DNA of 64,000 bases. Origin: Eurosta solidaginis (Eukaryota > Arthropoda > Insecta > Diptera > Tephritidae). This document shows positions 42,028 through 52,972 of the stretch, piece by piece. The notes under the pieces were generated by a model that saw only the letters and a program-made list of their open reading frames with translations, had not been told where the DNA came from and made no database searches. The stretch lies in assembly GCF_040869045.1 (NCBI RefSeq), contig NC_090322.1:187177477-187241476 (forward strand). The letters are read 5' to 3'. A program made the position numbers and the translations under genes. Numbering within the stretch: the stretch's first letter is position 1; the number at the start of each line of letters is the position of its first letter.

Positions 42028-43880
42028 TAGACTAGGAACTGGTTTTCGGTATTATTATTTTTCTAAAATTCGATTTGATTTATGAATATCGCCCGATATT
42101 GGCTGACGTTTCGAAAACCTTATATCAGTATTTTATTCCAAACGTCCTAACTCAGAATTTCCTATCTATGTATTTATTACGTTAGGTGGGGCGTTTATGA
42201 AAGAATTCAGAGGTGTAGTGAGTTTTTGAAATAAATCCTGAGACATGGCGCTATTGAAAAATATTCTGACACATTTTCGAACTGGCTGCCGAGAAAGGCA
42301 ATATTCTACTCAGCCGTCGATTTACTAGCCACGTTTGTTTGTTTGTATGTATCAATAAGCTCGTTATCAACAATTGTGATTGTTTTGTATTTTGTTTGCA
42401 GGTTGGTCATGATAAATGCAAATTAGGCCGGGATATGTTTCGTTTTGTCTTTACTTTACTTACCATTTTTGCTCAAGAATAAAAGTGGACCTCCATAGCA
42501 CGCGAAGGCGTATGCGTGCCTTTGACAAATGAGTTAATTGTATATATTTAAAAAAAAACTCGATCACATTCGATGCAGCATCGTGCGTTGACACATGAGT
42601 AGATTGCATGCATTTGCACGGGGCGAGACAAATAGCCTTTACAGAATGGACTTCATAGGCACGCACGTACTCGCACGTAAACGTATAAAAATGCGAACTT
42701 AAGTACACCTGTCGAACGCACCAAAGTTGCATTTTTTCCACTTGCATGCGTTTTCGTTCGTGCAGCAGCCAACTCCAATCTGTGTTTAAAGCAGCTTACG
42801 TCCTCTTATTTACTTCTTTTAAGTATACCGAATGAATTTGCGGTGAATTTTGTATTTCAACTAGCTCAATTTAAAAATTTACCGAACTGCCAAACGCATG
42901 TAAACACGTACTATAGAGTTGCACGGTTCTTTCTCACGAAAATGTTTAGAAACGTTAACGCGTTCCTATGGAGTTTCCTAACGTAACGAAAGATCACTGT
43001 AGCACTTAGCACTCTCCTGATGGGGCTTTTCATGTAGAGATATTGGCAAAAATGTGGGCCAGTGGTTGCAATGAACAGATATATTGGACCTAAATAGTTG
43101 TGGACCAATGCAGCTCAGTAATGTGCTTGTACAATATGGGCAGCAAACGATAGGTAAGGTCTTAAGATAATCACCACCGATTCTGAAGGAAATCACAATC
43201 TCTGTTAAATTGCAAGTCGTGTTGACTCTTCGTACTCGTCTGATTCATAATTTAGTATTTGACCTTATTAGGAACTTTATGTAAACAAATACCTCCCAGA
43301 AGTTTTGAGTCGAAGCAATAATCAATATTTCCCTGTTGTTTGTTGTTTTTTTTTTAATTTATGGGAACAATTTATACTAGAGGGTCATGATAAGGTTGAT
43401 TGACAATTTAATGTTTATTATTACTCAAAAATTGGATGTCGGTCGCAGCTCTGCTTACCTTTTTATTTTCCCTTCGTTTTCTGTTAATTTTTCTTCTCTT
43501 TAATTTTCTTTGCATAAACTCCTTTAAATGTTAAGATGTTTGTTTTATAATACAATTATTTATATTTTCGATCATTTATAATTTTCTATACATTTACTTT
43601 TCGATGCGTCGCCAAGTTTCTGTCCTAATGTTTGGTATGTATTAGTTACACTAGTCTACACAAAATGTGTTCCTACCATAATGTCCATTCGGAAACTTAA
43701 ACAAAAAAGTTTACGTTTTTAATATTTATCCGCCCACTGTGATCGAAATCGATTTCTTTAAATAACATAAGCGTTAAAAAAGTTTTCGTATTAATGAGCC
43801 GCATATAAATTTTGCCCCAGGAAATTTAAACACGCTGCGTGTACGCCTGCTTGTTTATTTGGAAGATTAAGTGCTGGCTT
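42028..43880. other. No recognisable gene
   Basis: 1.85 kb of AT-rich DNA. Short open frames (42460-42747, 42911-43196 on the reverse strand) show no known domain. TAGAGTTGCACGGTTC at 42914 looks like a possible hAT-type terminus, but no partner end was found. Confidence 0.45.
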
Positions 43881-44237
43881 GGCGGCCACCGCTGTGTGAT
43901 GGTAGCGTGCTCCGCCTACCACACCGTATGCCCTGGGTTCGCACCCCGGGCAAAGCAACATCAAAATTTTAGAAATAAGGTTTTTCAGTTAGAAGAAAAT
44001 TTTTCTAAGCGGGGTCGCCCATCGGCAGTGTTTGGCAAGCGCTCCGAGTGTATTTCTGCCATGAAAAGCTCTCAGTAATATGCCTTGCAGATGCCGCTCG
44101 GAGTTGGCATAAAACATGTAGGTCCCGTCCGGCCAATTTGTAGGGAAAATAAAAGAGGAGCACGACACAAATTGGAAGAGAAGCTCGGCCTTAGATCTCT
44201 TCGGAGGTTATCGCGCCTTACATTTATTTATTTTTTA
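43881..44237 (+). mobile_element. tRNA-derived SINE, copy 4 (near full length)
   Basis: GGCGGCCACCGCTGTGTGAT then GGTAGCGTGCTCCGCCTACC, a B-box CTGGGTTCGCACCCCGGG, body words TTTTTCTAAGCGGGGTCGCC, TGCCATGAAAAGCTCTCAGT and AGAAGCTCGGCCTTAGATCT, ending GCGCCTTACATTTATTTATT. About 15 bp are missing around 44076 compared with copy 2. Confidence 0.88.
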
Positions 44238-45892
44238 AGTGCTGACCACGATACAGTAAGTACCTTCCAATCCTTGGAATATGCGCTCTATCCACCACCT
44301 CAAATCGCGCGTTCATGTCTCGCCTTTGAAGATTTCCAACCGCAGCCACCACAAGCTCGCGATGTTGTCCAACGCTATCATCTTCACACTATTGTACCGC
44401 CTCGCTACATCAAAGTGACTGCTTTGTCACATCACTCATAATCTCGGGAACAGCCGGAGACTTAGTGTTACCTCCCTTTGTCACCTCCGAGAAAGCCGGA
44501 GTGTTAGCGTTATCTCCCTTTGGATCATCCACATCTGTGGTAGGCACATCGTCACGTTTAAAGTCCTCTCTGTGACTTGCACCTTTCGCGGTTATGGCTT
44601 TCGAGGTAGTTACTACTTTGCTATTGGGGCCCATCTGACCTACAGCTTTGACCCACTTGTCTTGTCTATGCGGCTGGCCTGTCTCGAGGCACTGGGTCGA
44701 GAGGCCAACCCCAAGCGCTCACTCTTCAGCTCTGTTGGGTTGACCACTGCTCCCAGGCGTTGGACAAATCTTAGTCCTGCACGGTACTGCGAAAACTCTT
44801 AGCCTGACGATGTTTTACAAGCTTCAAAGATTTCTGCACTCTGACATCTTTTAGAATTTTCCATAAGAAATAATTTTCATAGCTTTCTATCTTTATATTA
44901 TAACAACGCTTCTCGTATCCACTCTGTCGTCAGCCTTACTCCCTTTGCTCCGTACCCTTCTCCACTCTACTTCTCCGTTTGGTTTCCTATGCTTTTCCAT
45001 CACAGAGCCCGTTGGATGTGCACTACTTCCGCTCCTTAAGTCCAACGCATCGCTTATAACTCTTTTGTCTTTCTAGGCTTGCGACCCCGTTCTCCCTCTG
45101 TCATTCTCTTTATTAAAATAAGATTTTGAGTTGTTCAATAAAGCGGTCCAATAAAAGAACCGTCCGCCACAGCGCGTTCCTTACTGTGGTAAGCCCATCA
45201 ATAGTTCCCGAGGTGTCCCGGTATCATCAATAAAACAGTCGAAGGTCCTTCACGTACAAGCAAAATGCCGGCATCTGAACGTACTCGCAAACAAGCCAAT
45301 CTATAAACAGAACATTCGATGGTAGATTAATAAACGAACGAACACGCTTCATCGTACGTATAACAATAAACGAACAAAAGCAACAAACACAAAAAAGGTC
45401 AAAGGACTAAAGTAACTGACTTCTACCTGCCCATTTTCTTAATGAATAATAAACTATACGTGCTCATGTAACAATAAATACAATTCCAACGACAACAACA
45501 GATCAGTGGGGCAATTGACTTACTTTTTAACGTAGTTTGCTGTCGCTAACTTTTCTTTACGATAATTTTATCACATTTGTTATTCACAAACTTATATCAC
45601 AATTTTATCTTCTCCTAATTCGTTGCAAAATTAGCTTTTGTCGTTGTCGTCTTGTCAAATGAGAATTTTTCACCGTTTCAGTTGGTGTTGTTAACGAAAC
45701 TTGAGTGAGGCTGTATTCGAGCGCGCACCCTCTCAGGTTGTAACAGAAACGCCTAGCAGCTGCGGCATTTCGTCTTATTCGGCGTTTCAAATGTTAACTT
45801 ATGATTTAGGTAATATTTTCATATAATTTGACAGAGTTGCCCCATTTTATCATTTTGAGTTTCGATCACCGCTCGTAAGAAGTAATACTGAC
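44238..45892. other. Possible retroelement ORF1/LTR debris, otherwise unrecognised
   Basis: A reverse frame at 44634-44410 is rich in K, D, T and P with an internal imperfect repeat (TPAFSEVTKGGN / SPAVPEIMSDVT), in the style of a LINE ORF1 N-terminus; this is weak. Around 45110-45180, TTCAATAAAGCGGTCCAATA and a following GTGTCCCGG-type segment resemble an LTR border, but no second LTR or pol is present. Neither call is firm. Confidence 0.3.
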
Positions 45893-46005
45893 CCAAAACG
45901 GAAAATGACACTGAAGATAGCAAAACGCCGAAACCGCTTTGTCTCCAAATCAAATTTGACAAGGGATGCCTGAAAATCTCTCCAATTTACATCACTTCTG
46001 GCAAA
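45893..46005 (+). repeat. Dispersed repeat B, copy 3 (middle part)
   Basis: Shares AAAACGCCGAAACCG, TTTGTCTC, AAATTTGACAAGGGATG and GAAAATC with 20930-21000. Confidence 0.6.
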
Positions 46006-46346
46006 CTATCGTTTTTCAAAAATTACCTGAGATAGAGCCTTTTTGCACCGGCAACTAAGATAGGCTCATAGTCCAATCAGCAGTCGATATACCATCTTCT
46101 ACCATAAGTCCATTACAATGTAGTACCGGTGATCAGGTTTTAATCTTCTAAGTAAACATTTACCTAAATTTATTGTAATGTCTTATCAACACCTGCACTT
46201 ACATGTGCTTTACTAAAGTAAGTGCAGGGTTCTTAAACTCTGACCTCTTCATTCAATTATGGACAGAAATTTTATTTTTTAACGGTTTTATTTAGCTTGA
46301 TTTGACCAACCCCAAGTGCTGGTTGGCTGGCTGGCACGAATTTTGT

Positions 46347-47135
46347 AATTGAAATTTAAGTAACATCCCAATAAGCTACAAGCTTGAAACTTGGAATATA
46401 GTTCAGAACCCGATGACAATGTAATAATAATAAGAAACAAACATCGATAGGTGGCGCATGGATCGAAATATTTCAAAAAATCGTATGTGTGGTCTGATTT
46501 GGTTTATATTTGGAACACATAATACATAAATGAATAGAAAGCGACCTATGATGTCCGATTTGGCTCATATTTGGAACAAATATTACATACAGTCCGGTAG
46601 AAGTGACATCAAAATATTTTGGAGTTCGAGGAGGACAAGCATATGGCCGAGTCGTGTAAAGTCTTTGGAAGCATTATGTATTGAGGACTTAGATTGTAAC
46701 AAATTGTCAGGAAAGAGTCCTTGTAATAATGAGTCACCAAATGAACTAAATAGAATGAGAATTAATAGGCAATTAAATAAAGACTAAAAACTTGAAAATA
46801 AAATAATTAAAAAAAAAATTAAATTAAACGATTTTATTAAAAAAAAATACTTACATGAAGTAATAATAATACTAAAAGCTAGAAAATAATTAGCTAGGTC
46901 CTAGGTACTAGTCATCACACTCCTCATCAATCTAGGGCGTTCATCAGACAATTAAATAAAAGCGTTGGACGCGTCAAATTTCTATTGATAGTCATAAGTA
47001 AGACCAACTGAACCTTAATTAGGTTATGCTACGCCTTGCATTTTTAGAAATTTCACTTATTTTCTAGCTTTTAGTATTATTATTACTTCATGTAAGTATT
47101 GTTTTCAATAATACCGTTTAACTTAAAAATAATTT
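46347..47135 (+). repeat. Repeat E, copy 3
   Basis: Matches 2559-3722 but has a single full minisatellite unit instead of four. The short conserved frame ends at 46787 (LCIEDLDCNKLSGKSPCNN). The inner hairpin has lost its right arm: the sequence goes from ATTTTTAGAAATTTCAC straight to TTATTTTCTAGC. The outer arms ACTTACATGAAGTAATAATA and complement remain. Confidence 0.85.
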
Positions 47136-47908
47136 TTTTTTTTATTAATTTATTTAATTCTGTTAACTTGTGTTACTTGACTCTCAAAGCTTATTTTTCT
47201 TGCATTTACGAGCCGATCCGCTCACACTGTCTGTCTGCCGTCTCAATTATCTCGTCATTTGGCTTTGTGTTTCTTTTTGTTTGCAATTTACGTATTTTTC
47301 CCTCTCTCTCTCTCTCTTCGTCTTGGCAAATTTACTCAATCGTCTTGAATTGGGGTTAGTCTCCAGTTCGTACCCAATACACTTATTCATTTTATTGTTG
47401 TAAGCTAAATTTCTTTGTTCCATTCAATCATTTCGTTAGTATGTCCGTTGTTTTATTTTGGTGTGCTTGTCTATAACGGTTGCTTTGTTGCGAAAAAAAT
47501 AAAAATCTAATAAAAAATTTATTTTCCAAAAATTTGTTTCATTGCTCTTTGAAAAGCAATAAAAATTAAATAACGAAAAAATGAGTGTGTTTGAGAAAAG
47601 GTAATTAATTATTACAATAATATTAGTTTAGTGAAGGTGTAATTTTAATTTGAAGCAAGTCAATTTTATTATATTTTTTTCATTTTGCATATTATGCAGA
47701 AATGTTGAAACACATTGCTTAGTAAAGTTGGACTTTTGAATTTTTATCAATGCCGATGATTTTATCTAGAGTTAATTGTGTTTTTGGTGTTTTTTTCTAT
47801 TATTGTGTTTCTGTTATTGTGATTTTGCTTTTTCCGTTTTCTCAATTTTTCTTATCACAATGAACAACGTAAAAGTTTGAACGAATTAGTAGGAAGGTTC
47901 ACTAAGTA
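47136..47908. other. No recognisable gene; CT microsatellite
   Basis: Contains (CT)n at about 47300-47317. No domain recognised. Confidence 0.5.
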
Positions 47909-48306
47909 GGTTAGGTTAGGTTGAACTGGCCGGTCCATGAGGACCTCACATAGACTGAATAAGTCCGTAGTGTTACCAGAAGTTTGTTTTAATGACCAAA
48001 CTGAAAAACCCTATCAAAAACCAGGACCTACATATGTTATAAAATAACTTCGTCCTCTTGGCAAATACTAGAAGCTTCCTAGGACTTAAGCCACTTGCTG
48101 CTTCTAGATCTGACAGCTGTATCACTCCTAATAACTGGAGTCTTAGCCTGTAAAGCGCAGGGCACGAGCACAGAACGTGCTCGATCGTTTCCTCCTCCAG
48201 CCCACACTACCAACATACATCTGCTATCACTGACCAAACCTAATTTAAAGGCATATGACGCCAGAAGGCAGTGTCCAGTCAGAATATCCGGCATGAGTCT
48301 ACAGTC

Positions 48307-48963
48307 CTATGCTTTTAATGATAGAAGCAACTTTGTTAGTCTAAGGTTGTAAGACCTACACATAATCTTCGACACTTTACTGCCCCGCGCTTCAACCCAC
48401 GCTTTTCCTGCTTGGTCGATCATGTGCACCTCCCACCTTCGCTTAATTTCGCCCAGTCTAATTGGGACGTCTACGGAGCAAGCTTGAAGGAATGCGCCCT
48501 TTTTAGCTAGCTCATCCGCTTTTTCATTGCCATCTATTCCCATATGCCCTGGGACGCAATATAGATGTATGCTTCTCCCTGTCCCGATTCTCTCCAGGGA
48601 CTGCTTACACTCTAACACGCATTTAGATGTTGTGCTATGCGAGATTATTGCCCTAATTGCTGCTTGACTGTCAATATAAAAGTTAACACGATTGCAGCTT
48701 GGGCTATTTTCTTCCAGGGTTTCTACTGCTTTGGTTACGGCTACAATTTCCGCTTGGAAAACGCTACAGTAATCCGGCAGCCTGTAGGATCTGGTTATTT
48801 CAGGATCAGCACAGTATACCCCAGACCCTACTCCTTCAACTACTTTGGAACCATCTGTGTACACATGTATCGCCTCGTCCGCCATTTGAGCGCCCTTGCG
48901 CCAATCGTCCACCTCTATTGTGGCCTTAGATCGTCCTCGAAGGCGATTCACTACGTAAATCAA
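48307..48963 (-). pseudogene. LINE RNase H1 domain, largely intact
   Basis: A 218-codon open frame with the canonical RNase H residues: VYTDGSKV (D), FQAEIVAVTKAVE (E), FYIDSQAA (D), and CVPGHMGIDGNEKADELAKKGA (H and final D). It continues to SYNLRLTKLLLSLK, where a frameshift leads into the tail. The domain would degrade RNA in the RNA:DNA hybrid of the LINE intermediate. Isolated from RT, it is a fragment of a dead element, although its active-site residues are unbroken. Confidence 0.85.
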
Positions 48964-49395
48964 ATCAACTTAACAATCCTCCGAGCTAATGTCTATGTCG
49001 GCCATGTGTTATCTTAATGCGTTGTGTTCTATAATCAGCCCCATAACAATGATCGGCTTGCTAGGTTTGAATGGTTCATCCTTTATAAGCTGGCAGTCAT
49101 TTATGGCCGGGATGTTGCTGTTGAACAACTTGTTGCATTCCCTGAGTCCTCCGTGCGGGCACTAAAGTTTCGGGTTGCTATTTGAAAATCGAAGCTCTCG
49201 GTTGAAGGCTTCGAATAAATATTTTGTAGCACCCGCTATCTTTGCAGCCTCTGGGATTTTTTCGAGCATACACTGCGCCCTTTGGTATTGTTTCTTACCG
49301 ATCTGGTAAAGGTGCTATTCCCTGCTGCTTCCGCATGTAACGGTAGAGGAAGGAAATCGTCCCTGGGCTAGTACCGCCTATAACTTTGCTTGTTG

Positions 49396-49710
49396 TTACT
49401 GGTTGTGTTGTAGGTGCACTATGGGTGGTAACCCGTACAGCACCTGCATCGTCTCATGGCTGGAGGCGAGAAGTGTGTGCTCGTCTGACTCCGTGTCTTT
49501 TGGAGTCGTAATCCTGTAGTTGCTATCGAAAAATATAATGTCCGTAGTATTAGTTGACGTGGTTGTCTTGTATATCGTTTTTATCGTTATTGTCTTGTCC
49601 GTTGTGTCCACGTTGTCCGATTCAGTTGTTTTCTCATTACTATTTTGTGTGTTTTTGATGAGAGAGTTCATGTTTCGTCCCACAATCAAGGGTATCCACC
49701 CGCTGACCAT
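49396..49710 (-). pseudogene. LINE ORF1 N-terminal fragment
   Basis: A frame with ATG near 49671 (MNSLIKNTQNSNEK) that is Thr/Asn/Asp-rich, as LINE ORF1 N-termini often are. It is frameshifted at about 49400, after which EKIPEAAKIAGATKYLF continues the product. Assignment depends on its position upstream of the RNase H piece on the same strand. Confidence 0.5.
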
Positions 49711-50079
49711 TCATCCGTCGGCACGGGTACCTCGACACCTTCGATTAGGATGGTGTTGGTGCGGTTATCATATCATGCCCCACATACCCGGGGTAAGATC
49801 GACAAACCGTTGGGCTTGTCTACCTCAGCCCATTCATGGGGTGAATGGTACTTAGTTTATCAGTCAGTCCAACAAAAATATTTGTAGAGGTCTTAAATAG
49901 CACTTCTCTTCAATGCAGCTTAGCTGCACCTACGGTCCAAGAGGTGAAACCACCATAGATCGAGCAGGAGCTATCAGCTCCAGGTCTCTCACGCACACTG
50001 CACTTCATGAATAGTGCAACACCACTTACCTAGTAGCTACAAAATTTCCCTGTCGTTAGTTTTTGTCGCGTGCTGCTGT

Positions 50080-50589
50080 GCTGTTGTTGTTGTTGTAGCC
50101 ATAAGGCTACTCCCCGAAGGCTTTGGGGAGTGTTATCGATGTGATGGTTCTTTGCCGGATACAGATGCGGTACACTCCGGTAACACAACACCATTAAGGT
50201 GCTAGCCCGACCATCTCGGGAACAAGTTATATGGCCGTATTAAACCTTCAGGCCATCCCTCGCTCCCCACCTCCAAGTTACATGAGGAGCTTGGGGTCGC
50301 CAGAGCCTCGTCTGTTAGTGAAACAGGATTCGCCACAGATAGGTGAGGTTGGCAATTGGGTTTGGAGAAGCTGTATATTAAGCTTGCAACCTGAAAGGGT
50401 TGCGGTACACAGCCCCTTGAATCTGGCCACAGATAGGTGAGGTTGACAATTGGGTTTGGAGAAGCTGTATATTGAGCTTGCAACCTGAAAGGGTTGCGCT
50501 AAACAGCCCCTTGAATCTGGTATTTTAGTCGCCTCTTACGACAGGCATACCTACCGCGGGTATATTCTGACCCCCAACCCGCTGGGGGT
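50080..50589 (-). mobile_element. Short retroposon D, full-length copy
   Basis: In complement it starts CCCCCAGCGGGTTGGGGGTC, has the stem-forming stretch GGTATGCCTGTCGTAAGAGG then CGACTAAAATACC, and ends GGGAGTAGCC...GGCTACAACAACAACAACAG. 12-bp TSDs GCGTGCTGCTGT lie at 50068-50079 and 50590-50601. A 94-bp internal tandem duplication occupies 50332-50519. No ORF. It looks like an internally deleted LINE derivative (5' and 3' ends only) or a SINE. Confidence 0.9.
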
Positions 50590-51950
50590 GCGTGCTGCTG
50601 TCTTGGAAACATTTGACCTTCGTAGTGATGACCTCTTCGTTCACTACAAAATCTTTAAAATTAATTTTTATTGGTTTACTGAGAAAAGAATAGCATTTAT
50701 GAAGAGGCACATCATCATCATCTGCGTAAACTTGAATGCGATTTAAGTCATAAATTTCGTCATGACTGGAGTACCACTCTTTAAAGCATACAATCTAAAC
50801 CTACGCTGCGGTGATCTCAAAAGCTGTGATTGTTTCTTATTCCATTGAGAGCTACGTTGCGTCCAGCTCCGTTTCGGTCTTTATTAGACTACTGGTTCGC
50901 TGAAATCCAGACCTTTGCTCGAAAAAAAATTACGGAGCTTTCATTATTAATGATTTGAGACTAATTGGGGTGAAGCTCCTCTCTTATTTTCCTCTAAGGT
51001 GAAACTAGACACACCTTACAAATGTACCTAATCTTTCAAAAGTAAAGCTTTAAGGGCTATTTTCACCACCCTAGCCTAAAAAAGATTCCAGACATTTTTC
51101 CTCAATTTATTAGTCCAATTTTTGAACGAAGATAAGTTCCATGTTAATAAGAAAGGTTTCCTTGTTTGTAGGCCAAATTCTTTGTTTTGAAGATGAAACT
51201 TCTTTAACAGTCATTTTCATTTTGAAAAAAAAAAAACAAAAAAAAGAAATTTGGGACCACTTCCTTTTTGGTTTGGCCTTGTAGAAATAGGAAAATTGTT
51301 TAAGAAGTTGTGGCCTGGGTATGAATTTGAGCCGTTCCAGTGCATAGACACGAATGTAGTTTCCTTTTTTTGAAATGCTTTTTCACCTCTATACTCAAAA
51401 TCGTCGAATGTTCTACTGTCGCTCCTCGCTGTCAAACCTTTTTTCCTCTCCCTGGAATCGTTCTTTGTTCCTTAGTTTCTGCTGTTTGAACGGCGATAGG
51501 ACATCACAGTGCGGCAACACTTTTCATATTTGCTAACGAAATTTCTACTGGGGAAGAAAGTACAAATAAAATGCATAGAAATTATAAATATGTCTCAGAT
51601 ACATACATTTATAGAAACATACATACATATGTACTTAATTATGTATGTACATATGAAAATGGAAACTCGCACGAGAAGCCGCGAACGACCTTGACGGCGG
51701 CTACGGCGATAACACAAAAACAACGCTGGCGACAATATTATCGACAGAAAATGTAACTAAAATTTGATATTTGCTGTGATTTTATGTCTATGAATTAAGT
51801 GAAAAAATGTATACTGTAACTAGTTTCCTTACCTACAAATATATGTATGTATGTATGTTCCTTTGTACAGCAGCGAACAGGAGAATAGCAACAATTTTTT
51901 TTTTTCAAATTTCGTTAATTAAATTCATCTTTATTTTATTTTCGCCATTC
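50590..51950. other. No recognisable gene
   Basis: AT-rich, with A-runs near 51225-51245 and TATGTATGTACATATG words at 51625-51660 and 51840-51860. No domain recognised. Confidence 0.45.
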
Positions 51951-52117
51951 GCCGTGGTGTGATGGTAGCGTGCTCCGCATGCCACACCGAAGAACCTGTG
52001 TTCACGCCCCGGGCAAAACAATATCAAAATTTTAGAAACGATTTCCGCCAATTTGTAGGAAAAACTAAAAGGAGCACGACGCAAATTGGAGGAGAAGCTC
52101 ATTTATTTATTTATAAA
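51951..52117 (+). mobile_element. tRNA-derived SINE, copy 5 (internal deletion)
   Basis: The tRNA-like head is present (GTGTGATGGTAGCGTGCTCC, CACGCCCCGGGC). At about 52040 it jumps from TTTTAGAAACG directly to CGCCAATTTGTAGG, skipping some 180 bp of body. It ends GGAGAAGCTC with ATTTATTTATT. Confidence 0.85.
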
Positions 52118-52905
52118 GAAAAAACTTCCTATGCAAACCCAATCTCAAAAAAGTTTTCGAAAAAATTCCAAAATTTCGAAGTTTTCTGAATTTGTTTGAG
52201 TATGCAATTTTATAGCCCAACCAATTTTAGTATAACAAAGTACAAGTTCTAGGTCTCTCTAAATCAGCATTGATTTTTGAAATTTTCGAAAAAAAAATTT
52301 TTAATGGAGGAAAATTTAAAACACTTCGGAAAAAATTTTCAAATATCAATCCGAATTTTTAGAGACCTCTAAATTGTACTTAATTGGAGTGATTGGACTA
52401 CAAAGCTGACTACTCAAAAAAATTCAGAGGACTCCAAACAAAAAGTTCAAAGTTTTCGTAAAATTTTCTAGAATTTTCGCATTTTTTTCGAAAACGTGTA
52501 GCGAATAGGCTTGCATAGTTACAGTTAAAAAAATTCAGGAAGTATTTTCTTAAAATATCGAAACTAAAAAAAACGAATTAATTGACGAAAATTTGCAAAA
52601 AAATAATGCCACTTCCTTCCATCCGCTGCTATTTTTATGTTCGCCACTGCATATAGACAAAAAATTAGGTGAGCAATTATAAATAATAAGGAATTTAGCG
52701 CACAGTGTAACATTCTCCGACTTCACTAGTTCACAAAAAAATTCTAAGTCATGTGAATATCGGCATAAAGTTGTAGTCACCAGATATGAAAACGCTAAAA
52801 GAGTAAAGAAGTAAAAATAATGGATTTTACGCAGCTTCGATTCGGATTTTGAAACGTTTAATTTGGACTTTCGAAACTTTCGAAATTAGCTTTCGGGGTT
52901 AGATC
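52118..52905. other. No recognisable gene
   Basis: Very AT-rich, with many AAATTTTCGAAAA-type words (52150-52500), some in inverted orientation. No domain recognised. Confidence 0.45.
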
Positions 52906-52910
52906 ACTTT

Positions 52911-52972
52911 ATCGGCGGCGGCGGCGTAGGTTCTATTATATACCGGCGTAGGCGGCTCGCCGGCGTATGCCG
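52911..52972. repeat. CGGCGG-rich cluster 1
   Basis: TATCGGCGGCGGCGGCGTAGG, CGGCGTAGGCGG and CGCCGGCGTATGCCGG form a GC-rich island in AT-rich DNA. A related cluster lies at 54832-54924. Confidence 0.6.

Larger units (their letters stand above)
47909..49990 (-). mobile_element. I-group LINE family 1 with ORF1 joined to RNase H, pol deleted
   Basis: The 3' end GGTTAGGTTAGGTTGAACTG is at the left. From the left inward: a decayed CCHC-like tail (48079-48300) and a nearly complete RNase H frame (48963-48307). Beyond 49010, ORF1-like coding is seen in pieces (PSKPIIVMGLIIEHN, CMLEKIPEAAKIAGATKYLF, FEAFNRELRFSNSN), with an ORF1 start ATG near 49671. The endonuclease and RT are missing between 48990 and 49030. 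The 5' UTR limit is uncertain. Confidence 0.75.

Noticed and set aside
42914..42975. hAT terminus TAGAGTTGCACGG
   Set aside because: No matching complementary end or TSD found downstream.
44410..44634. Host gene encoding a small acidic repeat protein
   Set aside because: Short, no splice context, composition like LINE ORF1 N-termini; not enough to call either way.
50080..50589. Retroposon D as an rRNA fragment
   Set aside because: The stretch TCGCCTCTTACGACAGGC looked rRNA-like at first, but TSDs, (CAA)n tail and four dispersed copies fit a retroposon, and I could not place it in a fly rRNA.
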